From Bifidobacterium colobi (GTDB lineage Bacteria; Actinomycetota; Actinomycetes; Actinomycetales; Bifidobacteriaceae): a DNA stretch of 64,000 nt. A program made the translations under genes and the position numbers. The notes under the pieces were generated by a model, which was not told the origin of the DNA, searched no databases, and saw nothing but the letters and a program-made list of their open reading frames with translations. The number at the start of each line of letters is the position of its first letter. Position 1 is the stretch's first letter. The stretch lies in the NCBI RefSeq assembly GCF_018555455.1, contig NZ_JAFEJU010000003.1, positions 355,305-419,304 of the forward strand, written 5' to 3'. This document shows, one piece after another, positions 19,749 through 28,646 of the stretch.

Positions 19749-20413
19749 TCGCCCAATCCTCCACCGTTCATATGCAGTGCCTTACGAATCACACTTTGCG
19801 CGATTACGCCTTCGCGCAGGATCTCAATACCGTCACGCCCGTAGGGATCGGCCTTGACCACCGTGCTGGACACATGACCGGGAGTCGGGCCGCCGTCCAG
19901 ATACAAATCAACCTCGTCGCCGAACGCGCGCACAGCCTCCTCAACGCTTTGCGCGCTTTCCTCGCCGGAGCGGTTCGCGCTGGATGCGGCAAGCGGACCG
20001 GTGGCGCGCAGAATATCAAGGCAGAGAGCGGAGTTGGGGATGCGAATGCCTTGGGTTCCCGGCCGGCCTTCACCGGTATCGGCCAATGTGGCCAGCGTGC
20101 AGTCGGGGCGCGCCACGGCAATCGGCGAGAATGCGCCGGGCAGGAACGCTGCGGACAGTCGGTTCAATGGGGACGGCAGATCAAGACCGAGCTCGTCAAG
20201 CTGATCAATGGATGCCAGCAATACCTGCAATGCCTTGTATCGCGGCCGGCGCTTCAGCGCATATACATGATCGATGGCTTCACGGTTGCGTGGATCGCAA
20301 GCCACGCCGTACACGGTGTCCGTAGGAATGACGACCAGTCCGCCCTCGCTCACGATCTGCGCGGCCAAAGCCAGCGACTCATCGGTGATTTTCAGCGTCT
20401 GCGTGGACCCCAT
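19745..20413 (-). CDS. tsaC: L-threonylcarbamoyladenylate synthase (Sua5/YrdC family)
   Basis: 222 residues from the ATG at 20413; a GGAG lies 11 bases upstream, and the ATG at 20434 is the alternative. YrdC-domain motifs are visible: LVVIPTDTVYGVACD, KRRPRYKALQVLL, and later ASSANRSGEESAQS. It makes threonylcarbamoyl-AMP for t6A37 modification of ANN-decoding tRNAs. It overlaps wecA by 4 bases, as in many actinobacteria. Confidence 0.93.
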   Translation of the reverse strand: MGSTQTLKITDESLALAAQIVSEGGLVVIPTDTVYGVACDPRNREAIDHVYALKRRPRYKALQVLLASIDQLDELGLDLPSPLNRLSAAFLPGAFSPIAVARPDCTLATLADTGEGRPGTQGIRIPNSALCLDILRATGPLAASSANRSGEESAQSVEEAVRAFGDEVDLYLDGGPTPGHVSSTVVKADPYGRDGIEILREGVIAQSVIRKALHMNGGGLGE

Positions 20414-20600
20414 AGTTCTGCCATCTCCGTTCATGTGCGTATGCAACAATCTACCATTGCACCATCGAACCGGGACGTGCACAGCACATGATTCCTCGTG
20501 GCATTGCCTCATTACCCGGCCATCGTACCTTGCGTATAAGCCACGCACTATTACAATGGACACGATTTTTGTTTCTCAAGGCAAATAAAGGAGTGACGCT

Positions 20601-21272
20601 GTGAGCAACGAATCCATGAACGAACTGCCTCCCGTTGAGCCGCGCATGCCGCGTGCCAGCGAGCGCGAGGAGATGCTGGCCGGCAAACTCTATAATCCAG
20701 CCGACCCCGAGCTCGTTGCACTGCGCGACAAGGCCGCCGACCTCTGCACCCGCTTCAACGCCACTTCCCGCGCCGATCACGCCACCCGCAACGCAATTCT
20801 TGACGAGCTGTTGCCCGGTCACGGCAAAGGCTTGGATGTGCTGGGACCGATTTTCTTTGACTATGGCTGCAACACCACCATTGGCGAGCGCGTGTTCGCC
20901 AACTTCAATTTCACTGTGCTTGACTGCAATCCGGTGACCATCGGCGACGATGTGCTCTTCGGCCCGAATGTCTCTTTGCTGCCGCCGATGCATCCGCTGC
21001 GCTGGCAGGATCGCAATGTTCGACAGGCTCCTGATGGTTCGATGTATGACTATGAGTATGGCAAGCCGATTGTGATTGGCTCGAACTGCTGGTTCGGCGG
21101 TAATGTGACCGTGATCGGCGGGGTGACGATCGGCGAGGGATGCGTGATCGGCGCAGGGAGCGTGGTGACCCGTGATATTCCGCCGCATACGGTGGCTGTG
21201 GGCAATCCTGCACGCCCAATCAAGGAAATCACGGACAAGGATGCGTCTGCGCTGCAGTATTACGCGCAGTGA
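20601..21272 (+). CDS. Sugar O-acetyltransferase (maltose/galactoside acetyltransferase family)
   Basis: 223 residues starting at GTG with AAAGGAG upstream. The N-terminal Mac domain (EREEMLAGKLYNPADPELVALRDKA) is followed by a left-handed beta-helix of hexapeptide repeats (IGDDVLFGPNVSL, IGSNCWFGGNVTVIGGVTIGEG) and the acceptor/CoA loop ending VGNPARPIKEI. It acetylates the 6-OH of free sugars with acetyl-CoA. It lies on the opposite strand between prmC and tsaC, splitting a cluster that is normally contiguous. Confidence 0.9.
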   Translation: MSNESMNELPPVEPRMPRASEREEMLAGKLYNPADPELVALRDKAADLCTRFNATSRADHATRNAILDELLPGHGKGLDVLGPIFFDYGCNTTIGERVFANFNFTVLDCNPVTIGDDVLFGPNVSLLPPMHPLRWQDRNVRQAPDGSMYDYEYGKPIVIGSNCWFGGNVTVIGGVTIGEGCVIGAGSVVTRDIPPHTVAVGNPARPIKEITDKDASALQYYAQ

Positions 21273-21295
21273 GTGCGCATTTCAACGGTAACCGT

Positions 21296-21337
21296 GGGAT
21301 GTAATTGCCATTCATGCCGAAATTGCAATTACATCCC
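21296..21337. terminator. Perfect 13-bp stem-loop between convergent genes
   Basis: GGGATGTAATTGC (21296-21308) pairs with 21325-21337, loop of 16. It lies between the acetyltransferase and prmC stops; no U-tract. Confidence 0.65.
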
Positions 21338-21355
21338 GCAAATCAACAAGAAAAG

Positions 21356-22249
21356 CTACCGCTTCTCCGCGAACAGGTACCGGTCGCGCCCGGTCCAATC
21401 CTTGCCGGTTGAGGCATTAGTGAATCCGGTGGCTCGCGCATAGGCTACGAGACGATCGCCTTGACTAATGTCATGCTCCATCACCAATGCACCGCCCGGC
21501 TTCAGCAAACGATATGCACGCTCGATGATGTGCTCTGGAATCAAGGTACCGTCCGCGGAACCGCCATAGAGCGCCAGTTCCGGGTCCCAATCGCGCACTT
21601 CAGGCTGCTCGGGAACATCGGTTTCGGGAATATATGGCGGATTGGTGATCACCATGTCCACAGTGCCGTCGAGCTGCGCCAAGGTCGCCAATGATGTAGC
21701 GTCGCCGATTTCCAACTGATAATTCGATGCGATGGAAGGATACTGTTTGGCAACGCGCGCTAGGTTCCGCTGCGTCCACTCGGCGGTACGCGGCGATAGT
21801 TCCACAGCCCACACCTGACTGCCCGGTACTTCGCTGACCACTGCGAGCCCGATGGCACCCGAGCCAGCGCACAGGTCGACAACGCGCAGATGCATAAGCC
21901 CGTGCTGGGTCATCCAGTCAAGGCCGGCCTGCACTACGGTTTCGGTTTCCGGGCGTGGAATGAACACGCCGGGGCCGACTTCCAAATCCAAATACCGGAA
22001 CGGCGCATGGCCCACGATGTACTGCAACGGCTCACGCTTGACGCGGCGGGCAATCATCGATTGGAATCGCTCATCATCGAAATCGATCGGCTCCCCCATC
22101 AGCAAAGCCTTGTCGATATCGCGCAGTGCAACGCCTGCAGCCTCAGCCATCAGCAGTTTCGCATCATGCTGAGGTGTTTCAATCCCGGCTTCGCGCAGTC
22201 GAGCCGCAGCCTCCTGAATCACTTCACCACTCGTCACGAGGCCAACCAA
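21356..22249 (-). CDS. prmC: Release factor N5-glutamine methyltransferase
   Basis: 297 residues. The catalytic motif NPPYIPETD near residue 205 is diagnostic for methylation of the GGQ glutamine of release factors. A SAM-binding motif VVDLCAGSGAIGLAV and an N-terminal helical domain are present. The TTG at 22249 directly abuts the prfA stop; GTG codons at 22237 and 22222 are alternative starts and no site has a strong ribosome-binding sequence. Co-transcribed with its substrate gene prfA. Confidence 0.93.
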   Translation of the reverse strand: MVGLVTSGEVIQEAAARLREAGIETPQHDAKLLMAEAAGVALRDIDKALLMGEPIDFDDERFQSMIARRVKREPLQYIVGHAPFRYLDLEVGPGVFIPRPETETVVQAGLDWMTQHGLMHLRVVDLCAGSGAIGLAVVSEVPGSQVWAVELSPRTAEWTQRNLARVAKQYPSIASNYQLEIGDATSLATLAQLDGTVDMVITNPPYIPETDVPEQPEVRDWDPELALYGGSADGTLIPEHIIERAYRLLKPGGALVMEHDISQGDRLVAYARATGFTNASTGKDWTGRDRYLFAEKR

Positions 22250-23338
22250 TTACTGCTGATTGGCCAGACGGTCGGCTTCGTCGGCTTGGATATCAGAATC
22301 GATAACGGCCTGCAAATCGCCGTCGAGCACGGCATCCAAGTTGTACGCCTTGTAATTCGTACGGTGGTCGACGATGCGGTTCTCCGGGAAGTTGTAGGTG
22401 CGAATGCGCTCGGAACGATCCAGCGAACGCACCTGGGAGTGACGCATATCGGCGGCCTCGGCGGCCTCCTGCTCATGCTTCATGGCCAGCAGGCGGCTCT
22501 TCAACACGCGCAATGCGGCGGCACGGTTCTGGATCTGCGACTTCTCATCCTGCATGCTCACCACGATGCCAGTGGGAATATGGGTCATGCGCACAGCGGA
22601 ATACGTGGTGTTCACGGACTGGCCGCCAGGACCGGAGCTCATGAAGATATCAATCTTCAGATCCTTCGGATCAATCTCGATCTCATCATCGTCTTCGTCG
22701 GCTTCCGGGAACACAATCACGCCGGCGGCGGAAGTCTGGATACGACCCTGCGATTCGGTGACCGGCACACGCTGCACGCGGTGCACGCCACCTTCATACT
22801 TCATGGACGCCCACACGCCGTCTTCCGGAGCGGGAGTGCCCTTGGCGCGGATGGCAATCTGCACATCCTTCACACCGCCAAGCTCAGTGGTGTTCTCGGA
22901 CTGAATGTTCACGGTCCAGCCGCGCTTTTCGGCGTAACGCGTGTACATGCGCAGCAAATCGCCGGCGAAGAGCGCGGCTTCTTCGCCGCCGGTACCGGCC
23001 TTGATTTCCATGATGGTGTCGCGCGCATCGTCCGGATCACGCGGAATCAACGCGGTGCGCAACTTCTCTTCGGCAGCCGGCAACTCGGCTTCCAAGCGCT
23101 TGGCTTCCTCAGCGAAGTCGGCGTCCTCGCTTGCCATCTCCTGAGCCGCCTGCAAATCATCCTTGATAGCAAGCCAAGCCTTATAGACGCTCACAATAGA
23201 GCCGAGTTCGGCGTGGCGACGACCCAGCTTACGCAGCTTATCGGGATTGGACACGATTTCGGGGCTCGCCATCTGCTCTTCGATGGACTGGTACTCCTCA
23301 AGCGCGGTCGCCGCGGCCGGGAACTGTTCGTCTGCCAT
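22250..23338 (-). CDS. prfA: Peptide chain release factor 1
   Basis: 362 residues from the ATG at 23338 (GGAAAGA upstream). The GGQ motif ([15 protein letters not shown]) near residue 237 contacts the peptidyl-transferase centre. The anticodon-like region before it and the helical N-terminal domain match RF1, which reads UAA and UAG. It precedes prmC with no gap. Confidence 0.96.
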   Translation of the reverse strand: MADEQFPAAATALEEYQSIEEQMASPEIVSNPDKLRKLGRRHAELGSIVSVYKAWLAIKDDLQAAQEMASEDADFAEEAKRLEAELPAAEEKLRTALIPRDPDDARDTIMEIKAGTGGEEAALFAGDLLRMYTRYAEKRGWTVNIQSENTTELGGVKDVQIAIRAKGTPAPEDGVWASMKYEGGVHRVQRVPVTESQGRIQTSAAGVIVFPEADEDDDEIEIDPKDLKIDIFMSSGPGGQSVNTTYSAVRMTHIPTGIVVSMQDEKSQIQNRAAALRVLKSRLLAMKHEQEAAEAADMRHSQVRSLDRSERIRTYNFPENRIVDHRTNYKAYNLDAVLDGDLQAVIDSDIQADEADRLANQQ

Positions 23339-23470
23339 AACGTTTCTTTCCAAAATCAACAATCAGCTAACAATTACTGCTGCACTTACTGCAGCTGCTA
23401 CCTCTATAGTGCATGCCATACTGAACGACTGCGCGATGCTTGTTGCATCACATGCCCAGCTGCATGAAGA

Positions 23471-23528
23471 TACAAAAACGCCAGTCCTGGGCGGGTATGC
23501 CGAAGCATGCCGACCGAGCGGACTGGCG
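23471..23528 (-). terminator. Terminator of rpmE
   Basis: On the - strand CGCCAGTCC pairs with GGACTGGCG across a ~32-base loop that itself contains a GGCATGC/GCATACC pairing, followed by TTTTTGTA. It separates rpmE from prfA. Confidence 0.8.
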
Positions 23529-23537
23529 TGAAGTATG

Positions 23538-23750
23538 CTACTTGCTCTTCTTGCCGTAGCGCTTCTCGAAGCGAGCGACGCGGCCACCGGTGTCGAGGAT
23601 CTTCTGCTTGCCGGTGTAGAACGGGTGGCACTGGGAGCACACGTCAACGAACATGTGATCTTCCTTGCCAGCGGTGCGGGTCACGAAGGTGTTGCCGCAC
23701 GAGCACGTCACCTCAACGAGGTGGTAATCAGGATGAATGCCCTGCTTCAT
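23538..23750 (-). CDS. rpmE: 50S ribosomal protein L31 (zinc-binding type)
   Basis: 70 residues from the ATG at 23750, preceded by GGAGA. The longer reading frame upstream is not supported. Cys pairs CSCG (residues 16-18) and CSQC (36-39) form the zinc ribbon, so this is the C+ paralogue that stores zinc. The basic tail [11 protein letters not shown] is typical of rRNA binding. Confidence 0.97.
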   Translation of the reverse strand: MKQGIHPDYHLVEVTCSCGNTFVTRTAGKEDHMFVDVCSQCHPFYTGKQKILDTGGRVARFEKRYGKKSK

Positions 23751-23879
23751 GGTACGTCTCCTATAGATTCGGGGGACCCGGGTCGCAATGCCCCTATGGC
23801 AGTGCGTGAACCGGAACCTGAAAGATGATACTCGCGCACATGGACGTGCGCCAACCATATTTGCAATACGGGAAATAAG

Positions 23880-23953
23880 TGGGGCCGCAGGGGCTTGAAC
23901 CCTGGACCGGGCGATTATGAGTCGCATGCTCTAACCGACTGAGCTACGGCCCC
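23880..23953 (-). tRNA. tRNA with CAU anticodon (Met, possibly Ile2)
   Basis: A 74-nt cloverleaf on the - strand. The acceptor GGGGCCG pairs with CGGCCCC, the D-arm is GCTCAGTCGGTTAGAGC and the T-arm contains GGTTCAA. The 7-base loop CTCATAA gives anticodon CAU. The paired first base excludes initiator tRNA. Elongator Met and lysidine-modified Ile2 share this loop; the arm GCGA-loop-TCGC resembles E. coli ileX, so the identity is open. CCA is not encoded. Confidence 0.93.
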
Positions 23954-23987
23954 ACGTTGGTTTGCATCGGCAAAAGCCAACTTGGAT

Positions 23988-24016
23988 AGTGTAGCACGGC
24001 CCCGCTATCCACCCAA
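23988..24016 (-). promoter_or_regulatory. Candidate promoter of the CAU tRNA
   Basis: On the - strand TTGGGT (24016-24011), 17-base spacer, TACACT (23993-23988), about 34 bases upstream of the tRNA 5' end. Confidence 0.45.
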
Positions 24017-24030
24017 CCGCGCTGCCCCGA

Positions 24031-25269
24031 TTAGGCCTGGGTCTCCGCATCCATGTACGTCAGCGGATTGTCGATGAATCGGCGCAATCCCATCTCGGCC
24101 GCGCCGTACAGCGACGGATGCTCTGCCACCGGAGGCACATACACACGAATCTTCACGCTCGGGTATCCGAGAATCTCCGAGCGCAGGCGAGCTTCCAGCA
24201 CATTGCCCAATTCCTCCCCGAAATGCGTCCACAAACCACCAAGCAAAACCGTATCCACATCCACCATATTGACCGCGGAGGCGATGGCGGAGACCAATGC
24301 GTCCGTAGCCTGATCGACCACCTTGGAGACCACGGGGTCCCCCGACCGCCACCGTTTGAGGAATTCCTCGATGGCTTCGTTGCTGGTGGCCGCCTCATCC
24401 TGTGCGATCCCCGCGGATTCCACCAATGCGCGGCGACCGGCGAACGCTTCCAAACACCCGTGGCGCCCACACCGGCATAGGGGACCATTCATGGATACCG
24501 ACAAATGGCCTATTTCCCCGGCGAACCCATGCGACCCGGTCACCACGGCACCATCGCGCACCACGGCACCGCCAATGCCGATATCCGTCGAGAGATAAAT
24601 GAACGAATCCATGCGATCGACCACGTTCAGGAAATCCGCCCGCTCGGTGGCATACCCCGGAATCTGAGCGATTGCAGCCATTTTCGCCTCATTGCCGGCC
24701 ACCACGTCGAGCCTGCGAACCACGTTGAATCGGGTCAGATCCACATGCTCCCAGCCAAGGTTGCGTGCCACCAGCAGTTTCATATCGTCCGTGACGATAC
24801 CCGGCAAGGCCAGCCCCGCACCCACCACTGCGCAACCACGGCGCTGCAGCTTGCGTTCGATGGGAAAAGTCATGGCATCCAGTTTGGCGAATATCTCATA
24901 CGGATCGGCACCGGTCGTATCCGCACTGACCCATTCCTTGCCCAAGGTGTCGCCATTCAGATCGAGGGCAAGGCAACCATAACCGTCGGTGTTAATCTGC
25001 AATCCTATGCCGGCGACCGTGCCGCCGTGAATTTTCAACGGCGTGCTCGGCCGTCCATACGCGGTTGCGACCACTGGCTCACCCTCAACAAGAATATTGT
25101 TGTCGAGCAGCATCGAGGAGAGCAGTGACATCGTGGCTTTGGTGAGACCCGTCTCTTTGGCGAGATCCGCTCGGCTCATTGGCTTGTCCGCGCGCAGCAG
25201 GGCATCCAAGGTCACTGAGAGATTGTGGTTGCGCAAATCCTCCTGATTGATCCTGCGTAGATTCGCCAT
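24031..25269 (-). CDS. xylR: ROK-family transcriptional repressor, probably XylR
   Basis: 412 residues from the ATG at 25269, with GAGGTG upstream. The N-terminal winged helix-turn-helix (MSRADLAKETGLTKATMSLLSSMLL) is followed by a ROK sugar-binding/kinase-like fold. The zinc motif GHLSVSMNGPLCRCGRHGCLEAF is intact. It is divergent from xylB across 245 bases, so xylose sensing is the natural inference. The likely operator is the 15-base motif shared by the xylB and xylA promoters. Confidence 0.85.
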   Translation of the reverse strand: MANLRRINQEDLRNHNLSVTLDALLRADKPMSRADLAKETGLTKATMSLLSSMLLDNNILVEGEPVVATAYGRPSTPLKIHGGTVAGIGLQINTDGYGCLALDLNGDTLGKEWVSADTTGADPYEIFAKLDAMTFPIERKLQRRGCAVVGAGLALPGIVTDDMKLLVARNLGWEHVDLTRFNVVRRLDVVAGNEAKMAAIAQIPGYATERADFLNVVDRMDSFIYLSTDIGIGGAVVRDGAVVTGSHGFAGEIGHLSVSMNGPLCRCGRHGCLEAFAGRRALVESAGIAQDEAATSNEAIEEFLKRWRSGDPVVSKVVDQATDALVSAIASAVNMVDVDTVLLGGLWTHFGEELGNVLEARLRSEILGYPSVKIRVYVPPVAEHPSLYGAAEMGLRRFIDNPLTYMDAETQA

Positions 25270-25416
25270 TGGCACCTCACCTCTCGTTCCTCATCGGCCA
25301 GCACATCAGCGATCACAGACGTTCCCATTATGTACCGCATGTGTACCACACGTTGCACGCACGCCATCCGGAACACTCGAGTCTGGCGGCACCCCGTAGG
25401 CGTTGCGTGTTTCCGG

Positions 25417-25446
25417 TTGCGTTTCATCACCCACATACAGTATAGT
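25417..25446 (+). promoter_or_regulatory. Candidate xylB promoter
   Basis: TTGCGT (25417-25422), 18-base spacer, TATAGT (25441-25446). The -10 overlaps the candidate XylR site. Confidence 0.5.
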
Positions 25447-25458
25447 TTAATCGTCTAA
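25444..25458 (+). promoter_or_regulatory. Candidate XylR operator at xylB
   Basis: AGTTTAATCGTCTAA overlaps the -10 region and fits AGTTYAWTCGTYTWA, also found at the xylA promoter. Extending two bases gives AGTT...AACT dyad symmetry. Confidence 0.5.
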
Positions 25459-25514
25459 CTTACTGGTCGGAACGCGCCGCAATACAGCGCTTTAGCCTCA
25501 TTGAGGAGGAATAT

Positions 25515-27035
25515 ATGGCAACCACTCTGGTCGCTGGCGTTGATACGTCAACCCAATCAACAAAAGTTCGCGTTACAGACGCCGCAACCGGCAAACTGGT
25601 CCGTTTCGGCCAGGCCAAGCACCCGGACGGCACTTCGGTCAACCCTGAATTCTGGTGGAAGGCCTTCCAGGAAGCCGCCGAGCAGGCCGGTGGACTGGAT
25701 GATGTGTCCGCCTTGGCTGTAGGCGGCCAGCAGCATGGCATGGTGATTCTGGACAAGCAAGGCAACGTGATTCGTGACGCCATGCTGTGGAACGACATCA
25801 GCTCCGCACCGCAGGCCGCGGCACTGATTGAGAAGCTCGGTGAAGCGCCGGCTGAGGATGGCGAACCGGACGACGTCATCGCACGCGGCAAGCAGCGCTG
25901 GGTCAAGGCAGTCGGCTCCTCCCCCGTGGCTTCCTACACTTTGACCAAGGTGGCTTGGGTGGCTGAGAACGAGCCGGAAAACGCCAAGAAGATTGCGGCT
26001 GTTTGCTTGCCACATGATTGGCTGAGCTGGCGTATCGCCGGTTATGGTCCAGTGGCCGAAGGCGAGGATGCCCATCTGGAAGCCCTGTTCACCGACCGCT
26101 CTGATGCTTCCGGCACCATTTACTACGATGCCGCACACGGCGAGTACCGCCGAGATCTGATCGCCATGGTGCTTGCCGCCGCGGAAGGCGAGAAAGCGGC
26201 CAAGGCTCACGCTGATGCCATCGTGCTGCCGACTGTGCTCGGCCCCGCCGAGGCCGCAGCAGTCAAGGCCTCCCCCGCGATTGCCGGCAAGGATGTTGAA
26301 GGCGGATGCATTCTGGGCCCCGGCGGCGGCGATAACGCCATGGCTTCGCTGGGCCTGGGCATGGCCGTTGGCGATGTGTCCATCTCCCTCGGCACTTCCG
26401 GCGTGGCCGCAGCCATCGCCGAAAACCCTGTCTACGATTTGACCGGCTCGGTTTCCGGCTTCGCCGATTGCACCGGCCACTACCTGCCGCTGGCTTGCAC
26501 CATCAACGGCTCCCGTATCCTGGATGCTGGCCGCGCAGCACTTGGCGTGGATTATGACGAACTTGCCGACCTGGCCTTTAAGTCCGAACCTGGCGCCGGC
26601 GGCATCACGCTGGTGCCGTACTTCGATGGCGAGCGCACGCCGAACCGCCCGGATGCCACCGCATCGCTGACTGGCCTGACGCTGCACAACACCACCAAGG
26701 AGAATCTGGCACGTGCATTCGTTGAAGGCCTGCTGTGCTCTCAGCGTGACTGCCTTGAGCTGATTCGTTCGCTGGGCGCTCAGATCAGCCGCATTCTGTT
26801 GATTGGCGGCGGCGCGAAGTCCGTGGCCATCCGCACGCTGGCGCCTTCCATTCTCGGCATGGATGTCACCCGCCCGGCTACCGACGAGTATGTGGCCATC
26901 GGCGCCGCACGCCAGGCCGCATGGGTGCTTTCCGGTGAGACCGAACCGCCGACTTGGGAACTCAATATCGAAGGCGTGGAGACCGGCGAGCCGACCGAGG
27001 CCGTGTATGAAGCATATGCCAAGGCTCGCGGCTGA
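25515..27035 (+). CDS. xylB: Xylulokinase
   Basis: 506 residues, FGGY kinase family. GAGGAGG sits upstream of the ATG. The N-terminal phosphate motif AGVDTSTQSTKVRV, the GGQQHGMVILD strand, and the catalytic GGGDNAMASLGLG (Asp near 272) are visible, with a C-terminal adenosine motif ILLIGGGAKS. It phosphorylates D-xylulose to xylulose-5-phosphate, which feeds the bifidobacterial phosphoketolase pathway. XylA, 3 kb away, supplies xylulose. Confidence 0.95.
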   Translation: MATTLVAGVDTSTQSTKVRVTDAATGKLVRFGQAKHPDGTSVNPEFWWKAFQEAAEQAGGLDDVSALAVGGQQHGMVILDKQGNVIRDAMLWNDISSAPQAAALIEKLGEAPAEDGEPDDVIARGKQRWVKAVGSSPVASYTLTKVAWVAENEPENAKKIAAVCLPHDWLSWRIAGYGPVAEGEDAHLEALFTDRSDASGTIYYDAAHGEYRRDLIAMVLAAAEGEKAAKAHADAIVLPTVLGPAEAAAVKASPAIAGKDVEGGCILGPGGGDNAMASLGLGMAVGDVSISLGTSGVAAAIAENPVYDLTGSVSGFADCTGHYLPLACTINGSRILDAGRAALGVDYDELADLAFKSEPGAGGITLVPYFDGERTPNRPDATASLTGLTLHNTTKENLARAFVEGLLCSQRDCLELIRSLGAQISRILLIGGGAKSVAIRTLAPSILGMDVTRPATDEYVAIGAARQAAWVLSGETEPPTWELNIEGVETGEPTEAVYEAYAKARG

Positions 27036-27083
27036 TTGCAGTATGGCATGCGGCCTTCCTTGCACGATATAACTGAACACGCT

Positions 27084-27134
27084 ACCGCCGTGGTAGGCAA
27101 CCGTCACGAAATCGGGTGCCTGCCACGGCGGTTT
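27084..27134 (+). terminator. Terminator of xylB
   Basis: ACCGCCGTGG (27084-27093) pairs with CCACGGCGGT (27123-27132), with an inner GGCA/TGCC pairing, followed by TTTG. Confidence 0.85.
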
Positions 27135-27174
27135 TGCGTTCAGCCGCCAACCACTTGATGCCGTCGCAATCCAT

Positions 27175-27200
27175 CAAACTCGCTATAATCATTGAGTTTG
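27175..27200 (+). promoter_or_regulatory. Perfect -10 box flanked by an inverted repeat
   Basis: TATAAT at 27184-27189 sits inside CAAACTC (27175-27181) and GAGTTTG (27194-27200), about 30 bases before the 27220 start codon. No clear -35. The flanking dyad is a possible operator. Confidence 0.5.
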
Positions 27201-27219
27201 CATAAGTTTGGAGATACTC

Positions 27220-27546
27220 ATGAATGATCGCTCCCGCATGATGCTGTACGCACTGATCGCAGCGGCCTGCGTGGTTTGGATTTACCAATCCGTGAAAGAA
27301 TCCGTGACCAGCGGTATCGCCATCGGTACCTCAAATATTATTTTTCTGGTATGCATCGGCATTGCGGCGCTCTACTGCACCGCCAATGCATTGATGCTCT
27401 GGTGGCATCAGCCCGGCAAGGATGATGAGGCTTCTTCAGAAAGCGGCGAAGATACCGAAAACACCGAAGATGTCATCGACAGCGACACCGCGGACGACAA
27501 GGTCGATTCCGCGCAATCCGATCATTCTTCCAAGAAGGAGCAGTAA
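27220..27546 (+). CDS. Small two-helix membrane protein with acidic tail
   Basis: 108 residues from the ATG at 27220 (GGAG 7 bases upstream). Two hydrophobic helices (~7-27 and ~38-60) are followed by a ~45-residue tail rich in Glu, Asp and Ser, ending SKKEQ. No family recognised. It is coupled to the next gene by TAATG. Its strongly acidic tail contrasts with the Lys-rich tail of the next product, which may pair with it. Confidence 0.8.
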   Translation: MNDRSRMMLYALIAAACVVWIYQSVKESVTSGIAIGTSNIIFLVCIGIAALYCTANALMLWWHQPGKDDEASSESGEDTENTEDVIDSDTADDKVDSAQSDHSSKKEQ

Positions 27547-27890
27547 TGGCAGTATCAACCATGTCCATGGCAATCAGCATCGCACTGGCAGTTGTCTGTC
27601 TCCCCTGTGGCCTGTTTCTTGGCCTTATTCCATTACGAGCGGATCTGGTCACCACCAAGCAGTCCAAGGCATCGCAAATGATGTGCTTCATCATCGTTTT
27701 GGTGTTCACTGGTCTGCTTGTTTCCGGCCGCGATCTCGAGACCTGGAGCATCGTTATCGGCTTGGTCATCGGCTTCGGCATCGGCAAGATTCCGCCGCTG
27801 CACGCTTGGGCACTGAACAAGTGGCCTTTCCTTGAGCCCAAGAAGCCGGACGCCAAGCCGAAGCGCGTGAAAAAGGCCAAGAAGAAGTAG
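27546..27890 (+). CDS. Small membrane protein with Lys-rich tail
   Basis: 114 residues; the ATG overlaps the upstream stop (TAATG). Three hydrophobic segments (~5-27, ~45-62, ~66-85) are followed by a basic tail KKPDAKPKRVKKAKKK. No family recognised. Co-translation with the acidic-tailed partner suggests a two-subunit membrane complex (inference). Confidence 0.8.
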   Translation: MAVSTMSMAISIALAVVCLPCGLFLGLIPLRADLVTTKQSKASQMMCFIIVLVFTGLLVSGRDLETWSIVIGLVIGFGIGKIPPLHAWALNKWPFLEPKKPDAKPKRVKKAKKK

Positions 27891-27916
27891 CCTCCGCTCG
27901 GTTCCGCTCCTCAACC

Positions 27917-28089
27917 GGCGTTATGTATGCGGCTCAACGAGACCATCGCAAACATAGCGCCGTTTCTTATGCCCGAATCCTCACTATGTATGCGTCCCAA
28001 CGAAGCAGCCGCATACATAACGCCGGTTCAATACCCGAAATCCTCACTATGTATGCGGAATGATGGTTCCGCCGCATACATAGTGAGGA
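27917..28089. repeat. Three tandem related stem-loops
   Basis: Stem-loop 1 is 27917-27961 (15-bp arms, two mismatches), 2 is 27985-28019 (10-bp perfect), 3 is 28041-28089 (18-bp perfect arms, 13-base loop). All share TATGTATGCG and its complement, and copies 2 and 3 share the leader TCCTCACTATGTATGCG. They lie between convergent genes. A frame crossing 27927-28190 is repeat-derived and not a credible gene. Confidence 0.85.
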
Positions 28090-28144
28090 TTCTCAATGCC
28101 TGGCCCCACCTGAATCGCATTGCACTCAGCAGCGATCCGCCTTA

Positions 28145-28327
28145 CTACTCCCTGTCAAAGAAAGCCAGGAACTTGGGCCGCCATGCATAGCGCGTGGAGA
28201 CAAGAATCAGACTTACGGTAGTCAGCACCAGACCAAGAGGAGCCGCGAGCGAGGACACGAAAAGCAGCATGGCATACAGCGCACCGAGCACAGCCAGTGC
28301 AATCACAAGCAAACGATGTGCGTTCAT
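28145..28327 (-). CDS. Small membrane protein (60 aa)
   Basis: 60 residues with two hydrophobic helices (~5-25 and ~28-46) and a basic-aromatic C-terminus (RYAWRPKFLAFFDRE). GGAGAT lies about 7 bases before the ATG. No family recognised. It stands alone between the stem-loop array and a ~320-base non-coding stretch. Confidence 0.7.
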   Translation of the reverse strand: MNAHRLLVIALAVLGALYAMLLFVSSLAAPLGLVLTTVSLILVSTRYAWRPKFLAFFDRE

Positions 28328-28448
28328 AACAGATCTCCATTGACGTGGCGTTCAGTACGCGATCATTATCCCCCGCATAATGCGCATCAGCATTTCCATC
28401 AGTTTTCGGCATTGTTGCAACTTACCGATGCAGAAACATGCTCGCGTT

Positions 28449-28495
28449 AACTGCAAACGTCGCCCTGGCAACCTTGCCTGAGCGACATTTGCAGT
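28449..28495. other. Intergenic stem-loop
   Basis: CTGCAAA-x-GTCGC pairs with GCGAC-x-TTTGCAG around an ~18-base loop. It lies in the ~320-base gap 28328-28646, where I see no gene. Confidence 0.5.
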
Positions 28496-28573
28496 GGAAG
28501 GAGAAGAAAGAAAAAGGAAGGTGGATAAACTGTCCTCAGGCATGTGCGCACCTGAGAACAACCATGGATATCA

Positions 28574-28630
28574 ACGATGATTACTCAAGGCGCGAGGTTC
28601 ACCAAGCGTGCCTTGCACCTCGAGTAATCA
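28574..28630 (-). terminator. Long stem-loop downstream of xylA
   Basis: GATGATTACTC and GAGTAATCATC (11-bp perfect) enclose a further GAGGT/ACCTC pairing, just beyond the xylA stop. No U-tract. Confidence 0.5.
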
Positions 28631-28646
28631 TCAGTCAGTCATCGGC

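Noticed and set aside
27927..28190. 87-codon frame across the stem-loop array
   Set aside because: Its internal peptide repeats are just translated DNA repeats; no ribosome site.
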